64,000 bases of DNA from Mesorhizobium erdmanii USDA 3471. GTDB lineage: Bacteria > Pseudomonadota > Alphaproteobacteria > Rhizobiales > Rhizobiaceae. Below are positions 58,608 to 64,000 of this stretch, in pieces. Location: contig NZ_AXAE01000005.1 in NCBI RefSeq assembly GCF_000472705.1, positions 186,001 to 250,000 on the forward strand, read 5' to 3'. The notes under the pieces were generated by a model that was not told the DNA's origin, did not search any database, and saw only the letters and a list, made by a program, of their open reading frames with translations. Position 1 is the stretch's first letter. Each line of letters starts with the position of its first letter. Both the position numbers and the translations under genes were made by a program.

Positions 58608-60923
58608 TTGGCTGTCACCATCACCTCCCTGATCCTTTGCCTCATCGGCCTGGCGCTCGGCGCCGGCGGTGTCTGGTTGGCTTCGCTGGGTGGCAGCTGG
58701 TACTACATGATCGTCGGCCTGGCGTTCCTGATAGCCGCCTGGCTGCTCTATCGCCGCCGTTCCACGGCACTGTGGCTCTACGCGGCGATCGTGATCGGCA
58801 CGCTGGCCTGGGCGGTGTGGGAAACCGGCTTCGACTGGTGGGAGCTCGGTCCGCGCGGCGGCATCATCGTGCTGGTGGCGCTGTGGCTGCTGACGCCGTG
58901 GGCTAGGCGAGGCCTTGCTGGTCCCGACGGGCGCGCGCCGCTGATCCTGGCTGTGCTGGCATCGGTGGCGGTGGCCGGCTATTCGATGACCACGGACCCG
59001 AAGGACATCGCCGGCGCGCTCGACACCGACAAGGTGATCCCCAACGCCAATCTCGGCAACGACGTACCGGCGGGCGAATGGCACTTCTATGGCCGCACAC
59101 AGTTCGGCCAACGCTATTCGCCGCTCGACCAGATCACGCCGGACAATGTCGCCAACCTGCAGCCTGCCTGGACCTACCGCACCGGCGACGTGAAAGGACC
59201 GGACGACGTCGGCGAGACCACCTACCAGGTGACGCCACTCAAGATCGGCGACACGCTCTATATCTGCACGCCGCACAATTTCGCCATTGCCGTGGATGCC
59301 GCCACCGGCAAGGAAAAATGGCGTTACGATCCCAAGATCAAGCTCGACAAGGATCGCCAGCACCAGACCTGCCGCGGCGTATCCTACTATGCCGATGCCG
59401 CCGGTGCCGCCGGGCAGCCCTGCGCGACCCGCGTCTATCTGCCGACCTCGGATGCGCGGCTGATCGCGCTCGATGCCGCCAGCGGGCAGGTCTGTCCGGC
59501 CTTCGCCGAGGCCGGCACGTTGAACCTGTTGACAGGCATGCCCTATCCCAAGTCGGGCTATTATTACTCGACCTCGGCGCCGCTGATCGCCGGCGGAAAA
59601 ATCATCGTCGGCGGCGCGGTCAACGACAATTATTCGACGCAGGAGCCGTCCGGCGTCATCCGTGCCTATGATGCGAGCAGCGGCAAACTGCTTTGGAACT
59701 GGGATTCCGGCAATCCGGACCAGACGACGCCGCTGCCGGCCGGCCAGACCTACACCGCCAACTCGCCCAACATGTGGTCGACGCCGAGCGCCGACGAGAA
59801 GCTCGGCCTGCTTTACGTGCCGCTCGGCAACCAGACCCCGGACCAGCTTGGCATGGGCCGCAGCGCCAATGTCGAGAAATTCTCCTCTTCGATCACCGCG
59901 CTCGACCTCAATACCGGACAGTTGAAATGGGTGCGGCAGACCGTGCATCACGACCTTTGGGACATGGACTTGCCGGCGCAGCCGAGCCTGATCGACATCA
60001 CCAGGGCCGACGGCTCCGTCGTGCCGGCGCTGGTCGGGCCGACCAAGCAGGGCGATCTCTATGTGCTCGATCGGCGCACCGGCGAGCCGCTGATCGCGGT
60101 CAAGGAAGTGCCGGCGCCCGGCGGCGCCATCGAAGGCGACCACACATCGCCGACCCAGCCGGCGTCGGACCTCTCCTTCAATCCGAAGCCACTGACAGGT
60201 GCCGACATGTGGGGCATCACCATGTTCGACCAGCTGGCGTGCCGGATCGAATTCCAAGGCCTGCGTTATGAGGGTCGCTATACGCCGCCTTCCGTACAGG
60301 GCTCGCTGATCTATCCCGGCAATTTCGGGACGTTCAACTGGGGTGGCGTGGCGGTTGATCCGGTCCGGCAGGTGATGTTCGGCATGCCGACCTATCTGGC
60401 GTTCAAGTCGCAACTCATTCCGCGTGATCAGGTGCCGCCGCCGGACGAGGGGCGCGGCAGCGAGCAGGGCCTCAACCGCAACGAAGGCGCTCCCTATGCG
60501 GTGGTGATGGGACCGTTCCTGTCGCCGCTCGGCATCCCTTGCCAGGCACCGCCCTGGGGTTATGTCGCCGGTGTCGATCTCAGGACCGGCGAAATCGCCT
60601 ACAAGCACCGCAACGGCACCGTCTACGACATGACACCTCTACCGCTGCCGTTGAAGGTCGGTGTGCCCGGCATTGGCGGGCCGATGATCACCGCCGGTGG
60701 CGTCGCTTTCCTGGCAGCTGCGGTCGACGACTATCTGCGCGCCTATGACCTGACGACGGGCAAGCAGCTCTGGCGGGCGCGGCTTCCGGCCGGCGGGCAA
60801 TCGACGCCGATGACCTATACGGTCGCCGACGGGCGCCAGTTCGTGGTCATCGTCGCTGGCGGCCACGGCTCGGTCGGCACCAAGCCGGGAGATTACGTGA
60901 TGGCTTACGCGCTGCCCAAATAG
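58608..60923 (+). CDS. gcd: Membrane-bound PQQ-dependent glucose dehydrogenase
   Basis: Quinoprotein of 771 residues oxidising glucose (and other aldoses) to gluconolactone in the periplasm, feeding electrons to ubiquinone; linked to mineral-phosphate solubilisation. N-terminal five-helix membrane domain (about 1-110), then an eight-bladed propeller starting WHFYGRTQFGQRYSPLDQITPDNVANLQPAWTYRTGD, with QTCRGVSYY, DLWDMDLPAQPSLIDI, and GGPMITAGGVAFLAAAVDDYLRAYDLTTGKQLW. TTG 58608 is supported by AAGGAG at 58595-58600. No pqq genes nearby. Confidence 0.94.
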   Translation: MAVTITSLILCLIGLALGAGGVWLASLGGSWYYMIVGLAFLIAAWLLYRRRSTALWLYAAIVIGTLAWAVWETGFDWWELGPRGGIIVLVALWLLTPWARRGLAGPDGRAPLILAVLASVAVAGYSMTTDPKDIAGALDTDKVIPNANLGNDVPAGEWHFYGRTQFGQRYSPLDQITPDNVANLQPAWTYRTGDVKGPDDVGETTYQVTPLKIGDTLYICTPHNFAIAVDAATGKEKWRYDPKIKLDKDRQHQTCRGVSYYADAAGAAGQPCATRVYLPTSDARLIALDAASGQVCPAFAEAGTLNLLTGMPYPKSGYYYSTSAPLIAGGKIIVGGAVNDNYSTQEPSGVIRAYDASSGKLLWNWDSGNPDQTTPLPAGQTYTANSPNMWSTPSADEKLGLLYVPLGNQTPDQLGMGRSANVEKFSSSITALDLNTGQLKWVRQTVHHDLWDMDLPAQPSLIDITRADGSVVPALVGPTKQGDLYVLDRRTGEPLIAVKEVPAPGGAIEGDHTSPTQPASDLSFNPKPLTGADMWGITMFDQLACRIEFQGLRYEGRYTPPSVQGSLIYPGNFGTFNWGGVAVDPVRQVMFGMPTYLAFKSQLIPRDQVPPPDEGRGSEQGLNRNEGAPYAVVMGPFLSPLGIPCQAPPWGYVAGVDLRTGEIAYKHRNGTVYDMTPLPLPLKVGVPGIGGPMITAGGVAFLAAAVDDYLRAYDLTTGKQLWRARLPAGGQSTPMTYTVADGRQFVVIVAGGHGSVGTKPGDYVMAYALPK

Positions 60924-60954
60924 AGGGTGGCGTTGCCTGGAGGCAAATTGTCGA

Positions 60955-61392
60955 TCAGCCGAGTCCCAGATGGCTCTTCAGGCTCGGCACGGAGCCGAGC
61001 ACCTGGTTGGTCAGATCGGGGCCGGCGGCGGCTTCGGCCTGCTGGACCAGTGTGGCGCCGGCTTTCTGGATTTGCGCCATATCGAGGCCGGATGCCTTGA
61101 GGGCGGCGAGACCGTTGACCAGGGCGCCCGCCTTTTCGCCGAGAACGCCGCCAAGCGCGCCTTGCAGCGAAGACAGGAAGCCGCCGCCACCGCCGGCAGC
61201 GGCGGCGGCCATGACGTCATATTTCTGCGCCAGCGCATCGGCGCCCGGAATCTTGGCGAAGAAGGATGAGGCGCTGGTGCCGTCCGCCTCGTGCTCGAGC
61301 ACCGAGAAAATGGTGCCGACGACTTTTTCCGTCGTTGCCTGGTCGAGGCCGGCCTTCTGCGAAACCGTGTTCACGATATCCTGTACGTCCAT
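60955..61392 (-). CDS. DUF2780-like protein
   Basis: A 145-residue Ala/Gly-rich protein without signal peptide. N-terminal helices MDVQDIVNTVSQKAGLDQATTEKVVGTIFSVLEHEA resemble the YidB/DUF937-DUF2780 group, followed by FFAKIPGADALAQKYD, a Gly5 run and an amphipathic helix-rich C-terminus ending VLGSVPSLKSHLGLG. Function not known. AGGTGA stands 4 nt before the ATG and overlaps the stop region of the small upstream gene, suggesting coupling. Confidence 0.7.
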   Translation of the reverse strand: MDVQDIVNTVSQKAGLDQATTEKVVGTIFSVLEHEADGTSASSFFAKIPGADALAQKYDVMAAAAAGGGGGFLSSLQGALGGVLGEKAGALVNGLAALKASGLDMAQIQKAGATLVQQAEAAAGPDLTNQVLGSVPSLKSHLGLG

Positions 61393-61401
61393 GACTTCAC
61401 C

Positions 61402-61557
61402 TCAACCTTGGGTTTTCGTGTTTGCCGGATGGCGCTGGCGGCTGCGGACTTTGACCATGGACTTCCGGCTCACGGCGTGAACACTCGCGCGCATCGCCAG
61501 AATAGCGGCCGCGGCGACCATGAAGGCGGTTGCCAGGATCGGCGACGTCATCGTCAT
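61402..61557 (-). CDS. Unannotated-type 51-residue membrane peptide
   Basis: A 52-codon frame on the minus strand ends 9 nt before the DUF2780-like gene. The product has a hydrophobic N-terminal segment (about residues 5-21, SPILATAFMVAAAAILA) followed by a basic tail with many Arg/Lys/His residues (MVKVRSRQRHPANTK), the look of a small single-pass membrane protein with cytoplasmic basic end. AAAGGA lies 9 nt upstream of the ATG; an in-frame ATG 18 nt earlier also exists. No family recognised. Evidence is layout, ribosome site and composition. Confidence 0.5.
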   Translation of the reverse strand: MTMTSPILATAFMVAAAAILAMRASVHAVSRKSMVKVRSRQRHPANTKTQG

Positions 61558-61808
61558 CGGCACTATTCCTTTCATATCAAGCTTTTCAAGGCCGTGGCCG
61601 CGCCATGGAGCAGGCCGGCAATCAGTTTCCGCTACTATTGTGGCAGCGCCATCAAGATTTGTCGCCGATGACTTAAATGTGATGATGACGGCCGCCCCTG
61701 GATGAACGCCAGGAAAGCGAGCGTCACCGAGCCGTGACTGGACGATGCGAGGCTCGCGCCTATCTTGCGAGCGGCAAGGATCAAGACACCAGATCGAGGA
61801 GTGCGCCC

Positions 61809-62702
61809 GTGACCGAATCCGCCGCCACCGAAAACCCGGTCATCACCCAGGCGATGATCGACGCCTATGACGAGTACACGCATCTGACGCTCGATCGTCG
61901 CCGCTTCATGGAACAGCTGACCAGGCTTGCCGGATCGGGTGCGGCGGCGGCGGCGATCGCGCCGATGCTGGCGGCGAATTCCGCCCAGGCGGCGATCGTC
62001 GCGGAAAACGATGCCCGGGTGAAAGGCGAGGACATCAGCTATCCCGGCAGCGGCGGCGAGATGAAGGGCTATCTGGTCAAACCGGCGAACCAGACCGGCA
62101 AGCTCGGCACCGTCATCGTCATCCATGAAAACAGAGGGCTCAACCCGCACATACGCGATGTCGCCCGGCGCGTGGCGCTGGAGGGGTTCGTGGCGCTTGC
62201 ACCGGATTTCCTGTCGCCGCTCGGCGGCACGCCTGATGAGGAGGACAAGGCGCGCGACATGTTCACGAAACTCGATCCGGCGCAGACCGTCGCCAACGCC
62301 GTGGCGACAGTCGCCTTCCTCAAGGCCGACAAGGACGGCAACGGCAAGGTTGGCGCCATCGGCTTCTGCTGGGGCGGCGGCACGGCCAACATGCTGGCCG
62401 TCAACGCACCAGACCTCGTCGCCAGCGTCGCCTATTACGGCATGCAGCCAAAGGCCGCCGACGCGTCGAAGATCAAGGCCGCCTTGCTGTTGCACTATGC
62501 CGGCCTCGACGATCGCACCAATGCCGGCATCGACGCCTTCAAGAAGGAACTCGATGCCGCGCATGTCGAATACACCGTCTATGTCTATGAAGGCGCCAAC
62601 CATGCCTTCAACAACGACACGTCGGCGGCGCGCTACGACAAGAAGGCGGCCGACCTCGCCTGGGGCCGGACGATAACGTTCCTCAAGGAAAAACTGGCTT
62701 GA
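61809..62702 (+). CDS. Tat-exported dienelactone hydrolase family protein
   Basis: Alpha/beta hydrolase of 297 residues. The N-terminus has a twin-arginine motif in DRRRFMEQLTRLAGSGAAAAAIAPML, so export is likely despite a 35-residue lead. DLH features: VIHENRGLNPHIRDVARR, nucleophile cysteine in GFCWGGGTANM (cysteine rather than serine defines the DLH group), aspartate in LDDRTNAG and histidine in GANHAFNND. Annotated relatives act on lactone or ester intermediates; substrate unknown. GTG 61809 is supported by GAGGAG 8 nt upstream. Confidence 0.88.
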   Translation: MTESAATENPVITQAMIDAYDEYTHLTLDRRRFMEQLTRLAGSGAAAAAIAPMLAANSAQAAIVAENDARVKGEDISYPGSGGEMKGYLVKPANQTGKLGTVIVIHENRGLNPHIRDVARRVALEGFVALAPDFLSPLGGTPDEEDKARDMFTKLDPAQTVANAVATVAFLKADKDGNGKVGAIGFCWGGGTANMLAVNAPDLVASVAYYGMQPKAADASKIKAALLLHYAGLDDRTNAGIDAFKKELDAAHVEYTVYVYEGANHAFNNDTSAARYDKKAADLAWGRTITFLKEKLA

Positions 62703-62711
62703 GGATCACCG

Positions 62712-63158
62712 TCAGGTGGCTGGCGCCCAGACCGTCTCGAAGGCCGGCGACAAGGTGAAGCCCGCCGGGCGTTCCGACGTAGGCGGCGGTCGCCGCACCC
62801 CTTCCTGCAAATAGCGCAAGGCGGAGGTAAACCCGTTCATTGTGTAGGGTTTGGCAATGACGCCGATCGCTCCGGCGAAATGGTCGGGAATGCGCTTCGG
62901 ATTGGCGGTCATGAAGACGACCATCGAGTTCTTCCTGTCGCCGATATATTCGGCGACGTCGACGCCGGTCGGGCCGTCGGTGAGATGGATGTCGACGAAA
63001 GCGATGTCGGCCCGCGTGGAATCGACCATGTCCTTTGCCTCGGCAAGCGATGTCGCCCAGCCGACGACACTGTGCCCGGCGTCCTCGACAAGGCTTTCCA
63101 ACTCCATGGCCAGCAGCGCCTCGTCCTCGACGATCAAGACCTTGAGTGGTCCAATCAT
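62712..63158 (-). CDS. Single-domain response regulator
   Basis: CheY-like receiver protein of 148 residues with no output domain. Acidic pocket VEDEALL, phospho-acceptor aspartate in [12 protein letters not shown], switch threonine in VFMTANP and lysine in VIAKPYT. About 30 residues of Pro-rich tail follow the receiver. ATG 63158 overlaps the upstream kinase stop by 4 bp, so the pair is a two-component system. Output must come through another protein. Confidence 0.9.
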   Translation of the reverse strand: MIGPLKVLIVEDEALLAMELESLVEDAGHSVVGWATSLAEAKDMVDSTRADIAFVDIHLTDGPTGVDVAEYIGDRKNSMVVFMTANPKRIPDHFAGAIGVIAKPYTMNGFTSALRYLQEGVRRPPPTSERPAGFTLSPAFETVWAPAT

Positions 63159-64000
63159 GACTGGTTGCCTTTTTGCTGAGGGCCGTTGGGCATCGAGATG
63201 ACCACACGGGTGCCGGGACCGGCATCGCGCCATTCGATGTCGGCGCGCAGTTGACGGGCAAGCGACTTGATCAGCCGCATGCCAAAGGAGGCGTCACCAT
63301 TGGCATCGGCCATGCCGACGCCGTCATCGGAAACCTCGATGTTCAAGTGGCCGTCAGGCTGGCTCATCTTGATGCCAATCCTGCCTGACCTCGTTCCATC
63401 CGGCTTTTCCTTGAAGGCATGCTTCAGCGCGTTGGTAACGAGTTCGTTGACCATCAGCGCTACAGGCGTCGCCTTCTCGGCCGGGATGACGATCGGCTCA
63501 AGATCGAGTGTCGGGCTGATTTCCGAGCGCCCTGAAGCCGTGAGCAGGTCGGAGATGAGATCCCTGGCGAAGTCCGAGACGTCGAACTTGCTAACATCCT
63601 TGGACTGGTAGAGCCGACGGTGCACGGTGCTGAGTGCCTCGATGCGTTCAAGCATCGTGCTCAACGAGCGTTTCAGGTTATCGTCGCTTGCGGTGCGGCT
63701 TTGCATCAGGATGAGGGAAGAGATCATCTGCAAGTTGTTCTTCACGCGATGATCGACCTCGTGCAGAAGCGTGGTCTGCGCCTCGAGTGCTGCTTCGAGT
63801 TCCGCCGTGCGTTCTTTCACCGCCTTTTCGAAACGGTCCTTGTCCGCGGTAATGCGATGCTCCGAGCGCTTGCGGTCCGAGACATCGAGCTGTGAGGCGA
63901 AAAAGAACTGCAGTTCGCCTTTGTCGTTGGAGACCGGGCTGATGTAGAGCGCGTTCCAGAATGTCGATCCGTCCTTGCGATAGTTCAGGATGTCGACGCT
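63155..64000 (-). CDS. PAS/LOV-HisKA_2 sensor histidine kinase (partial, 5' end beyond window)
   Basis: The frame is open from the window edge to 63155, giving the last 281 residues. First comes the end of a LOV-type PAS domain ([18 protein letters not shown], then [12 protein letters not shown] with the glutamine that contacts flavin in LOV domains), a coiled linker, the HisKA_2 phospho-acceptor [19 protein letters not shown], and the ATPase domain with N-box [19 protein letters not shown] and [13 protein letters not shown]. The photoactive cysteine, if present, lies beyond the window. A GTG at 63820 is internal, not the start. Confidence 0.88.
   Translation of the reverse strand, partial: SVDILNYRKDGSTFWNALYISPVSNDKGELQFFFASQLDVSDRKRSEHRITADKDRFEKAVKERTAELEAALEAQTTLLHEVDHRVKNNLQMISSLILMQSRTASDDNLKRSLSTMLERIEALSTVHRRLYQSKDVSKFDVSDFARDLISDLLTASGRSEISPTLDLEPIVIPAEKATPVALMVNELVTNALKHAFKEKPDGTRSGRIGIKMSQPDGHLNIEVSDDGVGMADANGDASFGMRLIKSLARQLRADIEWRDAGPGTRVVISMPNGPQQKGNQS

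Overview
The window is GC-rich, densely coded chromosomal DNA of an alphaproteobacterium in the Rhizobiales, most likely Mesorhizobium or a close relative. The case rests on the gene order of the division/cell-wall cluster, protein sequences that read like rhizobial orthologues, CtrA/CcrM-type motif DNA (GANTC), and several short intergenic palindromes that I recall as common in rhizobial genomes. I saw no rRNA, tRNA, CRISPR array, insertion sequence or prophage. Genus assignment is inference from memory, not a database search.

Region 1 (about 1-27.8 kb) is conserved core. A PLP-dependent trans-sulfuration enzyme on the minus strand is followed by an almost complete dcw cluster on the plus strand: mraZ, rsmH, ftsL, ftsI, murE, murF, mraY, murD, ftsW, murG, murC, murB, then (after a 290-bp gap) ddl, ftsQ, ftsA, ftsZ, lpxC, bamD, recN, ligA and a DUF2461 gene. 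Many genes overlap by 4 bp (ATGA), so the cluster is translationally coupled. Two control regions stand out: a set of 10-bp-spaced MraZ-type repeats about 200 bp upstream of mraZ, and eight GANTC (CcrM) sites packed into 181 bp upstream of ddl-ftsQAZ.

Region 2 (27.8-43.9 kb) is a mixed housekeeping/accessory stretch: three short-chain dehydrogenases, the AzlCD amino-acid exporter, a minus-strand run sco1-prmA-pepP, a CreA-family protein, a hexapeptide acyltransferase, a low-affinity iron permease-like protein, a TMEM175-type channel, an AraC regulator divergent from an SDR gene, a MATE exporter, an L,D-transpeptidase lipoprotein and a secreted phytase-esterase-like protein. A four-copy tandem repeat of about 21 bp lies between an SDR gene and a small hypothetical gene.

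Region 3 (44-55.7 kb) is catabolic. A dimethylglycine-dehydrogenase-like flavoprotein is paired with a non-pyrrolysine MttB-family methyltransferase (a probable methylated-amine demethylation unit). A DUF4239 membrane protein precedes an encapsulated-ferritin-like (EncFtn) protein that has no encapsulin shell gene nearby. A LacI repressor, with two palindromic operators, faces an operon of an oxidoreductase, a sugar isomerase/epimerase and a CUT2-type sugar ABC transporter.

Region 4 (55.7-64 kb) holds a UvrD/PcrA helicase carrying an unusual in-frame palindrome-rich insertion, a membrane PQQ glucose dehydrogenase, a DUF2780-like gene preceded by an overlooked 51-codon membrane-peptide gene, a Tat-exported dienelactone hydrolase, and a two-component pair (single-domain response regulator plus a LOV/PAS-HisKA_2 kinase cut by the window edge).
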